A DNA stretch of 64,000 nt from Leptospira kmetyi serovar Malaysia str. Bejo-Iso9 (GCF_000243735.2 NZ_AHMP02000001.1:211001-275000); one strand, 5' to 3'. Positions 34,573 through 48,281 are shown, counted from the first letter of the stretch. Translations and numbers: made by a program. Notes: a model not told the origin generated them from the sequence alone.

Positions 34573-37500
34573 AATCGAATCCGCCGGTTTCGCGGGAAAG
34601 TTAGCTTCCCTATTCGTTCATTCCAAGATCACGCCCGTAATCGTTTTCGGAAGCATTCTTCTCGGTCTTATTTCCGTTTATCTGACTCCGAAAGAGGAAG
34701 AACCTCAAATCTCGGTTCCGATGATAGACATTCGGCTTTCGGCTCCCGGCTTTAACGCGCACGAAGTCGAACGCAAAGTCACCGAACCCGTGGAAAGGGC
34801 CGTATGGGGTCTGGAAGGCGTGGAATACGTTTATTCTTCCAGCACGGATCACGGAGCGATCGTGACGGTTCGATTCGAAGTTGGTCAACCATTGGAACCT
34901 TCTTTGGTGAAAATTCATCACAAACTTTTGGAAATCCAGGGCGATCTTCCGCCTAACGTGTTCCCTGCATCCGTCAAGGCTCTTACGATCGACGACGTCC
35001 CCTTTTTGGCGCTCACGTTTAGCTCCACGACGAAGGACGATTATTTTTTAAGAACATTAGTCGCTCCTTTGGCGCGGGAACTTTCGGGTACGCCCGATCT
35101 TTCCAAGGTAGAACTTTTGGGCGGAAGAAAGAAAACCGTTCGAGTCGTCGCCGAACCGGCCCGTATGAACGGATTCGGAATCGGTCTTTCCGAATTGGCA
35201 AACTCGTTAAAACGAAATAGCACCGTTCTTCCGGCCGGAAAAAACTGGGGAAAGGAAAAAGAATACGACGTGGAAGTCGGTTCCTCTGTATCTACGTTAG
35301 ACGAAATTAAGTCCTTGCCGGTCGCACAACGGGGAGGACGTGTGATTCTCGTGTCCGATTTGGCGCGGGTTATCGAAGGACCGAATGAAAGAACCAAAGA
35401 ATCCTTGTTTTACGATAAAGGTTCGAACGAAAAAGCCGCCGCCGCTGTAACGATCAGTTTCGCCAAAAGAAAAGGAACCAATGTCGTTCCGTTATCCCGA
35501 GAACTTTTGGAACGCGCGGAATCGTTTCGAACCAAACTGCCTGAGGATATTCAAATGTCCGTCCTCAGGGATTATGGAGAAACCGCGGCTTCCAAATCCC
35601 ACGAATTGATAGAACATCTTTTGATCGCTACGGTTTCGGTGAGTGTTTTGATCGCTCTTTGGATGGGATACAGGGCTTCGCTCGTGGTTTCGATTACCAT
35701 TCCGGTTACTTTGGCTCTTACATTAGCTCTTTATTATTTTCTGGGATACACATTGAATCGAGTCACCTTGTTCGCATTAATTTTTTCGATCGGAATCCTC
35801 GTGGACGACGCGATCGTAGTAGTCGAGAACATAGAAAGACATTTTCACGAAAATCCCAAACTGGGAATTCTTCAGAACACGTTAAACGCAGTCGCCGAGG
35901 TAGGGAATCCTACGATCCTCGCTACCTTCACGGTGATCGCCGCCATTCTTCCTATGGCTTTTGTGAGAGGACTGATGGGCCCTTATATGAAACCGATTCC
36001 GGTCGGCGCGAGTCTTGCGATGATTCTTTCCTTGTTCGTCGCGTTTATCGTAACTCCTTGGATCGGAGTTCGGATTCTCAAAGAACAAAAGGTCCGCGCC
36101 GGAGCGGCCGAACCGAAAAAAAACTCCAAACTCGACCGGATCTATATTCAATTTGTGGAATGGTTGTTGAAGTCAAAATCCAATTCGCTGAAGTTCGCGG
36201 CCTGGGTCATCTTACTTCTTCTTTTATCGTTCGGGTTGGTTGCATTCAAAGCGGTGAAAGTGAAGATGCTTCCCTTCGACGACAAAAACGAATTTCAAGT
36301 GTTGATCGATTACGATTCCGGAACTCCTTTGGAAAAAAATCTTCAAAGAACCAAACGGCTCGCGGAATCAATTCTTCAAAACGAGAACGTGGAAAAAGTT
36401 CAGATTTTTGCGGGCGAAGCCGCACCCTTCTCCTTTTCCGGAATGGTAAAACACAGTTTTTTACGAAACACCGATTGGAAATCAGATCTGCATGTCGTAT
36501 TAAAATCCAAGGATCATCGTAAAATCAAAAGTCACGAAATCATAGAATCGTTACGGCCGATCATCGCGGAATTCGGGAACAAAGAAAACGCGCTCACAAA
36601 AGTATTGGAAATTCCTCCCGGACCTCCGGTGCTCGCGACTTTCGTAGCGGAAATCTACGGACCAACCGAAGCTGAAAGAAAACACGCCGCCTTGCGGATC
36701 CGTTCCATTCTTTCCAAACAGGAAGGAGTCGTGGATTTGGATTCGAGTCTTCGAACCGATCGTCCTAAAATCGTTTATCCGTTCCGATCCACGTTAGGAG
36801 GAATTCTCGGCGTAAGATCGGAAACGGTTGCAAAGGACGCGCAGTTTCTTTTTTCGGAAACTCCCCTCTTTAGCCTTGCGGAAGCAGAGAATCCCGAAGA
36901 GATCACTGTGGATCTTTCCGTGAACGATAAGGCCCGTTCTTCCTCGAGGCCGTTTCAAAATCTCAATGTCTCTTCCTTGGAGAGCGGGTCAGTCGCGTCC
37001 GAAACAGTATTAAATTCTCCTTATATAAAAGAAAGTTTAACCTTAAATCGAAAGAATCTGAGGCCGGTCGAATACGTAACGAGCGAGTTCTCGGGCAAAG
37101 AAGAGGCGCCCGTCTATGGAATTCTAAAACTTTCGCCGAAAATCGATTACCCGACTTCAACTCTGGACACCCCTAGAAATGCAGATCAGGTTTTTATAAA
37201 ATGGGACGGAGAATGGTTCATCACCTACGAAGTCTTTCGGGATTTGGGAGGAGCGTTCGCGCTCGTGATGATTTTGATTTATGTTTTGATTTTAGGATGG
37301 TTTAAAAATTATTTCCTTCCGCTTGTCATCATGATTCCGATTCCGATTTCCTTGATCGGAATACTTCCGGGACATTGGATCACGAACGCGTATTTCACGG
37401 CGACTTCCATGATCGGATTCATCGCGGGAGCGGGAATCATCGTTCGTAATTCAATTTTACTCGTGGACTTTATCGAATCCGAACTCGCTCTTGGAAAACC

Positions 37501-37738
37501 TTTGAAACAATCCGTCATCGACGCGGGTGTGATTCGATTTCGTCCCATGTTGTTGACCGCGTCCGCGGTCGTTGTGGGAAGTTCGATCATGCTCTTTGAT
37601 CCGATCTTTCAAGGTTTAGCGGTCTCATTAATTTTCGGAGAAGTCGCCGCGACCATTCTCAGTCGTTTCGCCGTACCCGCGCTTTACTATTGGTTTTTAG
37701 GAAAAAGAAGAATGCAAGAGCTCAAAACCGGAATCTGA
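34562..37738 (+). CDS. RND-family efflux transporter, inner-membrane subunit
   Basis: A 1058-residue AcrB/HAE-type proton-driven exporter. It has the N-terminal helix, a first porter domain, helices 2-6 around 345-500 with the charged helix-4 motif LVDDAIVVVEN, helix 7, a second porter domain, and helices 8-12 including GFIAGAGIIVRNSILLVDF. Full length for the family. The operon includes TolC but no membrane-fusion (periplasmic adaptor) gene, which such pumps normally need; that subunit must be encoded elsewhere or be dispensable. Expression is probably under the CstR-like repressor. Confidence 0.94.
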   Translation: MKNKIESAGFAGKLASLFVHSKITPVIVFGSILLGLISVYLTPKEEEPQISVPMIDIRLSAPGFNAHEVERKVTEPVERAVWGLEGVEYVYSSSTDHGAIVTVRFEVGQPLEPSLVKIHHKLLEIQGDLPPNVFPASVKALTIDDVPFLALTFSSTTKDDYFLRTLVAPLARELSGTPDLSKVELLGGRKKTVRVVAEPARMNGFGIGLSELANSLKRNSTVLPAGKNWGKEKEYDVEVGSSVSTLDEIKSLPVAQRGGRVILVSDLARVIEGPNERTKESLFYDKGSNEKAAAAVTISFAKRKGTNVVPLSRELLERAESFRTKLPEDIQMSVLRDYGETAASKSHELIEHLLIATVSVSVLIALWMGYRASLVVSITIPVTLALTLALYYFLGYTLNRVTLFALIFSIGILVDDAIVVVENIERHFHENPKLGILQNTLNAVAEVGNPTILATFTVIAAILPMAFVRGLMGPYMKPIPVGASLAMILSLFVAFIVTPWIGVRILKEQKVRAGAAEPKKNSKLDRIYIQFVEWLLKSKSNSLKFAAWVILLLLLSFGLVAFKAVKVKMLPFDDKNEFQVLIDYDSGTPLEKNLQRTKRLAESILQNENVEKVQIFAGEAAPFSFSGMVKHSFLRNTDWKSDLHVVLKSKDHRKIKSHEIIESLRPIIAEFGNKENALTKVLEIPPGPPVLATFVAEIYGPTEAERKHAALRIRSILSKQEGVVDLDSSLRTDRPKIVYPFRSTLGGILGVRSETVAKDAQFLFSETPLFSLAEAENPEEITVDLSVNDKARSSSRPFQNLNVSSLESGSVASETVLNSPYIKESLTLNRKNLRPVEYVTSEFSGKEEAPVYGILKLSPKIDYPTSTLDTPRNADQVFIKWDGEWFITYEVFRDLGGAFALVMILIYVLILGWFKNYFLPLVIMIPIPISLIGILPGHWITNAYFTATSMIGFIAGAGIIVRNSILLVDFIESELALGKPLKQSVIDAGVIRFRPMLLTASAVVVGSSIMLFDPIFQGLAVSLIFGEVAATILSRFAVPALYYWFLGKRRMQELKTGI

Positions 37739-38012
37739 TTTCATATTCAATCCACACAACGAGCGTTATGAAAACCATAAATCGTTTTTCTAATACGTTC
37801 GGATTATAGTGAATTCTAAAAAGACGAATTCAAAGTCTTTCCTCTATGAATTGTTGCGGATCTATGTCGGATTCTCTTGTCAAAAAGTTTTTTCTAATCC
37901 GAACTACAACGGTCTGCGTTTCGCAAGCGGATCGTTGAATCCGAAACAAAACGCATCACTTTATAGTACGCAATGATTTTAGTCCTTTAAAGAACGATAA
38001 TCTATCTTGATC

Positions 38013-40950
<2,938 letters not shown>

Positions 40951-40954
<4 letters not shown>

Positions 40955-41943
40955 AACGAACCTTGATCTACATTCTTCTTTTTACGTTTTTAAACGGATA
41001 TCTCCAAGCGCACCGCGTGATTTTAAAATCCGGAGAACAACTTTCGGGAGATTTGAAGGAAACCGAAGGAGCCGCCGATCATATCATTCTTTCCACCGAA
41101 GGCGAGGACATAAAAATTTTCAAGAAGGACATATCGGAAATGTTTTTCGAAGAATCCGGAAATCATCTTTGTATGCACTTCAAGGGTCAACCGGAACCGA
41201 AATGCGGTTTGAAACTTCTGAAGATCAATTCGAGCACCGCGTTTTATGTGGACGAAAACAATCGTTATCTTCGGATTTCGTTTAAGGACTTGGAATCGAT
41301 CACGATCGAAGTTCCGTCCACGAAAATTCTCGACCAACTTTCCAGAACCGGATTTCAAATCGTCATCAAGTCCAAGGATCAAACCGAAATCCAAGCTCCC
41401 ATAGAAAGCGTAAACGAAAACTCGATTTTCGTACAGAACGAAACGAACGTAAACCCGATATCGATTCCAAGAGAAGAGATCGTATCCTTGTTTTACAAAA
41501 CGACGGAGGATAAAAAGGATCCTTCCAAAGAGAAGGAACCGATCAGCCTCGTAGACTATTTGATCCCGGGTTATTACGTCAAAAGACAGGGATATACGAA
41601 AAGCGGAATCACGATGATGGGTTTGACCGGTTTCTTTATTGCGGGAAGCGTTTACGAATTCATCGCCGCAAAAAACGCGCAAGGTAAGAATCCGGTTTAT
41701 ATTCCGCAGAGCAACGGCTCCGTTTTATGGCTGGAACAGCCGAACGGAGAATTCGACAGACATAAACAACTCAATCAGCTTTTCTTAATATCTCTTGCCT
41801 GCACGTATTTATTCAACACGGTTCTCGTAAGCTTTCCGGTCGCGTTTTCGTATTTTTTTCAGGAAATACCTTCCGCAACTCCGAGTCTGCATTCTTTGGA
41901 AAAGGACCAAAAAATCGAAATGAAAATCAATATTAACTTTTAG
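40951..41943 (+). CDS. unknown exported protein of the partner-switching operon
   Basis: A 330-residue protein with a cleavable signal peptide (TLIYILLFTFLNGYLQA), a beta-rich N-terminal domain with repeats of the form ILKSGEQLSGDL and IVIKSKDQTEIQ (possible small beta-barrel modules) and two membrane helices near 210-300 around SLVDYLIPGYYVKRQGYTKSG. The last motif (IPG...G....G) is seen in uncharacterised Leptospira and Borrelia-like membrane proteins. Translationally coupled to both neighbours. Confidence 0.75.
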
Positions 41944-41953
41944 GAAAACAAAA

Positions 41954-42352
41954 ATGGAAGCAACAAACAATTCAAAAGACGAGTTATCGGTGGAGATTAT
42001 ATCCAATTCTCACGTAAACCATCTATTAAAACCGCATATTACGATCGTAAAGACGAACGGAGAAGTGAACATTTTCTCTTCGAAAAAACTCAAGGACCTT
42101 TTCAATCTGAAAATCGACGAAGGCACAAGAGTTCTTTTATTGGATCTTTCAGCGACGACGCATATCGATTCTTCGGGACTTGCGGTTCTGATCAGCACTC
42201 AGGCAAAATTGATGAAACAACTCAAGGGAGCTTTGATCGTATATTCGATTCCGAACTCGATCGGTAAGATTTTCGAATTAACACGATTGGACAAACTCAT
42301 CACCTTGTCGATCGACTTGGACGAAGCCGTCGATAAGGCGATGGCCTACTAA
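41954..42352 (+). CDS. STAS-domain anti-sigma-factor antagonist
   Basis: A 132-residue SpoIIAA/RsbV-like protein. The phosphoacceptor region reads LDLSATTHIDSSGLAVLISTQ, with the serine of DSSG that is dephosphorylated by SpoIIE-type enzymes such as the one in this operon. It would then bind an anti-sigma/kinase encoded elsewhere. GGAAAAC before the ATG, 10 bases after the previous stop. Confidence 0.92.
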   Translation: MEATNNSKDELSVEIISNSHVNHLLKPHITIVKTNGEVNIFSSKKLKDLFNLKIDEGTRVLLLDLSATTHIDSSGLAVLISTQAKLMKQLKGALIVYSIPNSIGKIFELTRLDKLITLSIDLDEAVDKAMAY

Positions 42353-42362
42353 AAAACATCGA

Positions 42363-42397
42363 TCCTCTGGACTCGAAAAGAATTCGGGTTTAGAGGA
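42363..42397 (+). terminator. hairpin between convergent STAS genes
   Basis: TCCTCT (42363-42368) pairs with AGAGGA (42392-42397), with inner ACTCGAA/TTCGGGT pairing. It sits between two convergent genes and may stop transcription from both sides, though no clear T run is present. Confidence 0.4.
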
Positions 42398-42456
42398 AGT
42401 TCTCCCCTCTCAAAACGTCTTTCGATCCGGAAGAAAGAATTCCGATTTTCAAAAAT

Positions 42457-42906
42457 TCAATAACCGTCTTTGATCAGATAATCCAGATGAAGTCGAATGT
42501 CCGATTCGTCGGTGGCGTCGTCCAAAAGAGTATCGTTGGAAATCTTATCGTTTAAAACGTGAGTCAATTCGGTTTCGTTCTTAGCCAGATAAACCCCGTT
42601 GAAAACGGAATAATTTTCGATCCACAATTCCAATTTCCTACATTCGGATAATATAATGCAGTTATGATTGACCCGGATCGAATCCGAAATCATCTTTCGG
42701 AAGTTCGTTAGATTGATGAACTCTTCGTTTTCGATCTTATTCAGATCCAAAATGTAGATTCCCGAAAACTCGTCTAAGATGGACAGGATAATATCACGAA
42801 CATTCATAATGGAACGATTGTCGATCACTCCGGACAATCGAATCAACATAACTTTGGCAGTCGTTCCTTGTACATTAAATGTAACGAACTCATTACTAAC
42901 CTGCAT
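42457..42906 (-). CDS. divergent STAS-like protein
   Basis: A protein of about 149 residues with the order of secondary structure of a STAS domain: VMLIRLSGVIDN, IYILDLNKIENEEFINLTNF, then a helix and CIILSECRKLELWIEN. The phosphoserine loop is not conserved, so it is probably not regulated like RsbV. It is related to the gene at 55961. I use the ATG at 42906, which has GAGG 6 bases upstream. The DUF1554 gene is just upstream in the same direction. Confidence 0.72.
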   Translation of the reverse strand: MQVSNEFVTFNVQGTTAKVMLIRLSGVIDNRSIMNVRDIILSILDEFSGIYILDLNKIENEEFINLTNFRKMISDSIRVNHNCIILSECRKLELWIENYSVFNGVYLAKNETELTHVLNDKISNDTLLDDATDESDIRLHLDYLIKDGY

Positions 42907-42933
42907 TTGCGGCCTCATACTTTAATAAATTTT

Positions 42934-43965
42934 TTATAATCGTACACATAAAATCGAATGCCGAACGTCGCAGCTGTTGTATGTACCGCTGAAAGATACG
43001 CCCGTCGTCAAAGCCCCAACAGTGTTCTGATTCGAAGTCCAACCCGCACAATCCATTCCGACCGTAAAAGAACTGTAATAACCCGCCCAGATACGAGCCG
43101 GACTCGGCGAAACCGAAGCGGGCAAATTCTCGGAAAGCGGAATCGAAAAAATTCCGGAAGAACCGTCGGAGTTTACGGGAACGGAAAAGGAAGTTCCGAA
43201 AAAATATTGAGAACGGGAAGAATCGTTACTGTGAATATAAAATCGTAAATTTCTAAGAACGGGCCAATCCATCCCACCGTCGTCGTTCAAACTCGGCTTT
43301 CTTTGATACTGTGCGCCCAAAAGCGCCCGATATTCGTTTTTATCGCCGGGAAGAAATTCGCCCTTCTCGCTTTGACAAATCCGATCCGCACCGGACACAC
43401 CGCCCAAGTTTCCGTCGTATCCTGCTCCCTTGGCGGTGGCAAAGAACATACATTTATCGGAATCCAAGATGCGAACGTCCGCTTTACCGACAATCGAACC
43501 GTTTTCATCCTTCAGATTCAAAGTCAAATCCTCGTTTTCACAGTTCAAGTCCGTGTTTGCGTAGAGTTCTACGTTGACTTTCGTACCTTCGGAAGATCCG
43601 AAAACGTTCGCTTCTTCGGGAACGTAGAGAGTATTCATCACATTCGATTCTTTGAATATTTTAACTTTATTAAGATTGGAGTGCGAAGAAATCGGAATTG
43701 CGATCGAGTTCGTTCTTCCCTCTTCCAAGGAAAAAAAGGGAGAGTTTTCGGCAATGGACGATGATTTGAAAATCAACGCGTTTAAAATAAGTCCGATCTG
43801 ACTGTGGGAAGAATCGAATTCAATCGGTTCCGCTTGCGCGCAGTTCATCACGATCAATCCAAACGACATAGCGAGTATACGCAAAGAATTCTTCCCATGA
43901 ATTTGTTTCCGTATAAACCGAAATGAATGTTGGAATCGAAGATTCGAACGTAAACCGTTTGGCAT
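42934..43965 (-). CDS. DUF1554-type putative lipoprotein
   Basis: A protein of up to 343 residues. The N-terminal hydrophobic segment ending MSFGLIVMNC could be a lipobox, giving a surface or periplasmic lipoprotein. The C-terminal half has the DUF1554 features found in Leptospira: FFATAKGAGYDGNLGGVSGAD, ICQSEKGEF, and WAGYYSSFTVGMDCAGW with paired cysteines and CVRL at the very end. The domain resembles collagen-like or C-type-lectin-like folds. The start is uncertain: a TTG at the hydrophobic segment has GGGAAG upstream, while the ATG at 43965 has none. Role: probably cell-surface interaction. Confidence 0.85.
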   Translation of the reverse strand: MPNGLRSNLRFQHSFRFIRKQIHGKNSLRILAMSFGLIVMNCAQAEPIEFDSSHSQIGLILNALIFKSSSIAENSPFFSLEEGRTNSIAIPISSHSNLNKVKIFKESNVMNTLYVPEEANVFGSSEGTKVNVELYANTDLNCENEDLTLNLKDENGSIVGKADVRILDSDKCMFFATAKGAGYDGNLGGVSGADRICQSEKGEFLPGDKNEYRALLGAQYQRKPSLNDDGGMDWPVLRNLRFYIHSNDSSRSQYFFGTSFSVPVNSDGSSGIFSIPLSENLPASVSPSPARIWAGYYSSFTVGMDCAGWTSNQNTVGALTTGVSFSGTYNSCDVRHSILCVRL

Positions 43966-44347
43966 GTCTATAGTTTATTCAATTCAAGGCTTCCATTCAC
44001 AGCATACTATAAAAGGAACACTTTTTTATTAATGGCCTATTATCGTTTAAAAAACTATTCTCCTCTTTAGGATTTTATGTTTTTCTAACTTATCAATTCG
44101 AAAAGATGTTTTGATTTTGAATACTTTATTATGATAATTTCATAAATTGATTCGAATCGATTCAAAAAGAATCAAAGAATCTTTCTCTTTCGATACTTTA
44201 CCAACTCGTTGAACCTAAAAAACGAAATCATTTTTCAAAGGAAGAATCACAATCTGAAATAGAACTCGTCGCGCACCCCAACTTGAAGAACGAAAACACA
44301 TTCAAATTTGATTTCATACGAAATATGGAAACTGTTTGTAAAAGAAT
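43966..44347. other. AT-rich intergenic region
   Basis: About 380 bases with no reading frame of note. A hairpin TTGATTC/GAATCAA (44147-44175) is the only structure seen. It should contain the promoter of the DUF1554 gene on the left. Confidence 0.5.
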
Positions 44348-45985
44348 TTAGGATGGAAACCGAAAGGAAGAAAGATCCGTAATTTGCTTCGGCTTCCCAT
44401 AGTGATATCCTTGCAGAAAGTTCGCTCCGTAATCGAGTGCGATTTGTTCGAGTTCCACGTTTTCGATTCCTTCAAAGACCGTTTTTTTGCCGAGCGATAA
44501 AAGAACCTGTGAGATCGCCTTCAACACGCTTCGTTTGCTCTGATTTTTATCGACTCCGATGATCAAACTCTTATCCAACTTTACGTAATCGCATTCTATC
44601 TTTTCGATTCTCGAGAAATTGGAATTGCCGATTCCGAAATCGTCGATCGCAATCTGAAATCCGAAACGTTTTAAAATCGACATCTGTTCGATGATGAGCG
44701 CCGTTTCTTCGTAACGACTTTCCGTCATTTCCAAAACGATCGAGTTCGGAATCAGATTCAACTTTGAAAAATAAGAAATCAAGTTATCCGCAAATTCCGG
44801 ATTCTTCAACTGAAACGGAGAAACATTGATCGAGATCAAAGGATTGGAGGACAAGGATTCGTTTTTTCGAATCTGCGAAAGATCCCAAAGCGCGTTTTGA
44901 ATCACCCAAGCTCCGATGGAGCTGATCAAACCCGATTCTTCCGCTAAAGGAATAAAAACGTCCGGACTGATCATCCCCTTTGCGGAATGATTCCAACGGG
45001 AAAGAGCTTCCAAAGAATGAAGTTCCTTCGTTTTCGCGTGAACGATGGGCTGATAATACAAAAGAAGTTCTTTTTTATGAACGGAATTTCTAAGAGACAA
45101 ATACGTAGCGATCAAATTGGAAGAATCGTTTTGGTTCTGTGTCGCATAACGGCTGAACGGATAATCGATCACCTTTTTCAGGTTCGCTCGCAGACCTTTC
45201 AGAATGTAAAGCGGGCTTATGGCCGTTTCCGCCGTATGAAATCCGCCGATCGAAAGTTTGAGATGAAACTCGTGGTTATCGATTTGAATCGTATTCTTCA
45301 TATACGAAATCAAACTCGAAGGAATCCAATTGATATCCACGTCCGGTTTGTTGATCTGATATGCGAAAAAGATCTGATTTGTGGAAATACGAAGTCCCAC
45401 GTTTTGGCTGTTCGTAATCGTTAAAAACTCGGTATGAAGATCCAAAAATACGGCTTCGTAGATCTGCGTTTCGTATTTGTTCAGAAAGGGATGATTGTAA
45501 ATTTCGATGTTTACGAGATAAAAATACGTCTTTTCCAGTTTAAGAGTGCGCACCAGATCGTGTTTTAAGGACCGAAATCTTTGGATTCGATTCTTCTCCG
45601 TGTGGGAAAGATTCCGAGTCGTAGATTCGATATGCGCGAGAACATAACCGCCCTTCGGGTTGATTTCAAAATTAACCTTGTAGATCAGATCATTCTTAGA
45701 TCGGACCATCAATTGAATTTTTCGATCGTTTTTGAATTTTCGAAACGCAGAGATATTGGAATGAATATTGCCGTAATCGATGAATCGTTCGACCGTTTTC
45801 TTGAGTTTCGGATCCGAGTCCAACAGAGGATTGTAATGCGGTTCCGAATACAGTTGTTTCCCGTCAAAGTCATACAGAGAATAACTGAACACGTCCGCGG
45901 GATGCGGTTTATTCTCTATATAAAGATCGCTGTATTCGGAGATCATGGACTCATTATATAGTAGAAGTTGATTCTTTCTTTTCAT
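44348..45985 (-). CDS. EAL-domain c-di-GMP phosphodiesterase
   Basis: A 545-residue cytosolic protein. The first 290 residues hold a PAS-like and a degenerate GGDEF-like region; residues about 305-540 form an EAL domain with the catalytic residues in place: SLEALSRWN, ISINVSP, LEMTES, IAIDDFGIGNS, DYVKLDKS, FEGIENVE and LQGYHYGKP. It should hydrolyse c-di-GMP to pGpG. ATG start with a weak purine stretch. No close operon partner. Confidence 0.94.
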   Translation of the reverse strand: MKRKNQLLLYNESMISEYSDLYIENKPHPADVFSYSLYDFDGKQLYSEPHYNPLLDSDPKLKKTVERFIDYGNIHSNISAFRKFKNDRKIQLMVRSKNDLIYKVNFEINPKGGYVLAHIESTTRNLSHTEKNRIQRFRSLKHDLVRTLKLEKTYFYLVNIEIYNHPFLNKYETQIYEAVFLDLHTEFLTITNSQNVGLRISTNQIFFAYQINKPDVDINWIPSSLISYMKNTIQIDNHEFHLKLSIGGFHTAETAISPLYILKGLRANLKKVIDYPFSRYATQNQNDSSNLIATYLSLRNSVHKKELLLYYQPIVHAKTKELHSLEALSRWNHSAKGMISPDVFIPLAEESGLISSIGAWVIQNALWDLSQIRKNESLSSNPLISINVSPFQLKNPEFADNLISYFSKLNLIPNSIVLEMTESRYEETALIIEQMSILKRFGFQIAIDDFGIGNSNFSRIEKIECDYVKLDKSLIIGVDKNQSKRSVLKAISQVLLSLGKKTVFEGIENVELEQIALDYGANFLQGYHYGKPKQITDLSSFRFPS

Positions 45986-47168
45986 CTTATAACCTAAATT
46001 TCAAAAGAATTTTAGGATAAATTTTCACCTTATAATACTTACGTTTTATCGTTTTCACTTTTTGCATAAAGGAGAATGAAAAGAAAGAATTGAAGGATTC
46101 AAAACGAAGGACTTTTGCGTCTTTGTTTGAACGTTTCTTTCTTTGTGAGTGTGGATCACTCACCCAAAACGAGTACGTAGATAAGTCTTACTCACTAGAA
46201 TTTTTCAAACATCGTCCTTCGAATCGACTTTTTTCTAAGATGAAAACTTTTTTGAGACCCTTCCTAAGCAGAATCGGTCGGGACCTATGCGGAACTCGAG
46301 ATCGTCAGCCTCAGCATCAAGGGACCAACAAAATCGAAACGCTTTCATCGATGTCTTTTTAATTTTATACAACTTACAAAGTATAGAAGAAATTCGATTC
46401 TTCTTTCCGACTCTTTCATTTCAAATTTTAAAAGTAGGACTCATTCTTGCTTTTCTTTGTCGCAAATCGGCTTCGTTTCAAAATTAATTTTAGAACGTTT
46501 AAAAAATCAGCCGATATCTTCTTACCAAAATATAACCTGAAATAAGCGGATTCTTTAATTCGACATGATTCTGTGTATTCAGCTATAGAGTTTTTGAAAA
46601 TGAAAAGAAATCATTTTTCTGCAATTCATTTAACAATAGAACGTTATATACAACTTCTCATCATTCTTTGTCGGAAGATCTGCACTGTTTTCCAAGTTCG
46701 TTTAACATTTTAAGAAATTCTAAAATAAATTTTGAAAGCATGAGAATTGAAAACACTGAGTTTGTTGTTCGCTTTTGAACATCAATTTAAAAATTAATTA
46801 TTATTTTTTACAATACATTGATTTTATATTATAAATCGGATAATTAGAAGCAATGAGAATGCTACGCTTGCAAATATTTTACATACAAAAGAAACGATTT
46901 ATCTCTTGATTCGTTCTTATATCGATCCGTCATTAATAAGAATAAAAGTATTCAGGAATATTCAAAATTTCTTTTACAATTTAGATGTCAATTTCACTCT
47001 CGCATATAGAATGATTCATTTGTTATGAATTTGAATGGACCAAATTGAATTCAGTTTAAAAATGAATCTATTGATTGGAATATGGTGAGTTCACTTGACT
47101 ATTAATGAGAGATGAGCTTTAGTTTTCGAAACAAATAAACAAAGAAAACATAAAGTGAAGAATGGATT
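45986..47168. other. 1.2-kb AT-rich region without a credible gene
   Basis: The longest gene-poor stretch in the window. A rightward 90-codon frame at 46090-46362 has no ribosome site and unnatural composition. There are many short A/T runs and words such as AAGTCTTACTCACT. It probably holds the EAL gene promoter at its left and that of the AraC gene at its right; a small RNA cannot be excluded. Confidence 0.5.
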
Positions 47169-48281
47169 ATGGTGAATATTTTAGATTCAATGTTAAATGA
47201 AGAAATCTTATTGAGCTTAATAAGATTTGGAGCGGGCTTTTCTTTAGTCCTAGGGATTGGAAGTTGGATACGCGCGAACAGACAAATCGACTATCTGGTA
47301 TCGTTGGTTTTAATACTAACCGCGATTTTTCAGTTTGTGGATGAATCCAGTTTGAGTTTATTCACACAACCTTGGATTCGAAAGTTCCTATTTTTAGTCG
47401 ATATCGTAGCGTTAGCCGCGAGCGGAACCCTCGTGTTTTTGATTTCCACGATGATTTTTAAGAAGTATTCCGAACTTCCTTTGATCTTCTATTGGAATCT
47501 TGTGGGACCGTTTATTCTCGCGTTGCCGATCGCAACTTTCTACGAACAACAGGGCGGCAAAGAACTGGAATTCTTTCTATTTGCGGCCGATTTGTTCGTT
47601 TTCGTCTATTTCGTGATCGCGGTCGCAAACGTGTTTATCGATAAAAAATACGAGGCTTCTGCGATGAGCTTCCGAACGATTCTCACTTTGGTGATTTTGA
47701 TTTCTCTTTGTATTCCCTTGGAGATCCTCGGAATCGTGCTTCAAAGCAAATCTTTGATCCTATTGTCCAGCGTTCACACTTCGTTTGCGGTGGTTTTCTA
47801 TTATTTCCTTACTTTGATTTACCCGAATCTATTGGATTTTCTTTCCTTAGAACCCGGTAAAAACCTAGTAAAACGTTCCCTTCTCCACGACGTAGACATA
47901 AACGCGCTGGAAGAAAAACTGGCCCGCATCATCAAGGAAGAAAGAATTTATTTAGACGAAGACATCCGTCTTCCCGACGTTTCCGAAGAACTCGGGATCT
48001 CCGTTCATCAGCTTTCTTTCTTTTTGAACAATCACTTAGGAAGTAACTTTAACAATTACATCAACCGGTTCCGAGTGGAAGAAGCGAAGTCCATGCTTCT
48101 CAACGATCCTTCCCGCTCCGTGGTTTCGGTGGGAATTGCGGTCGGCTTCAATTCGAATTCTTCCTTTTATAAGGCTTTTCTAAAAGAGACCGGAATGTCT
48201 CCGAAACAATTTAGGGAAACACAACCCAAGGTGATTCACTTTCAGTCTTCTACTACGGCGGATATTCAATTTAGAAGCTGA
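47169..48281 (+). CDS. membrane-linked AraC-family regulator
   Basis: A 370-residue protein: six to seven membrane helices in the first 240 residues, then an AraC-type HTH pair (DIRLPDVSEELGISVHQLSFFLN, then VVSVGIAVGFNSNSSFYKAFLKETGMSPKQFR). This form, membrane sensor plus AraC output, is common in Leptospira and Bacteroidetes. Binds DNA, with signals sensed in or outside the membrane. Paralogues lie at 48641, 53318 and 63511. Confidence 0.92.
   Translation: MVNILDSMLNEEILLSLIRFGAGFSLVLGIGSWIRANRQIDYLVSLVLILTAIFQFVDESSLSLFTQPWIRKFLFLVDIVALAASGTLVFLISTMIFKKYSELPLIFYWNLVGPFILALPIATFYEQQGGKELEFFLFAADLFVFVYFVIAVANVFIDKKYEASAMSFRTILTLVILISLCIPLEILGIVLQSKSLILLSSVHTSFAVVFYYFLTLIYPNLLDFLSLEPGKNLVKRSLLHDVDINALEEKLARIIKEERIYLDEDIRLPDVSEELGISVHQLSFFLNNHLGSNFNNYINRFRVEEAKSMLLNDPSRSVVSVGIAVGFNSNSSFYKAFLKETGMSPKQFRETQPKVIHFQSSTTADIQFRS

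Noticed and set aside
46090..46362. Rightward 90-codon frame in the gene desert
   Set aside because: No ribosome site and composition unlike the coding sequence of the neighbours.
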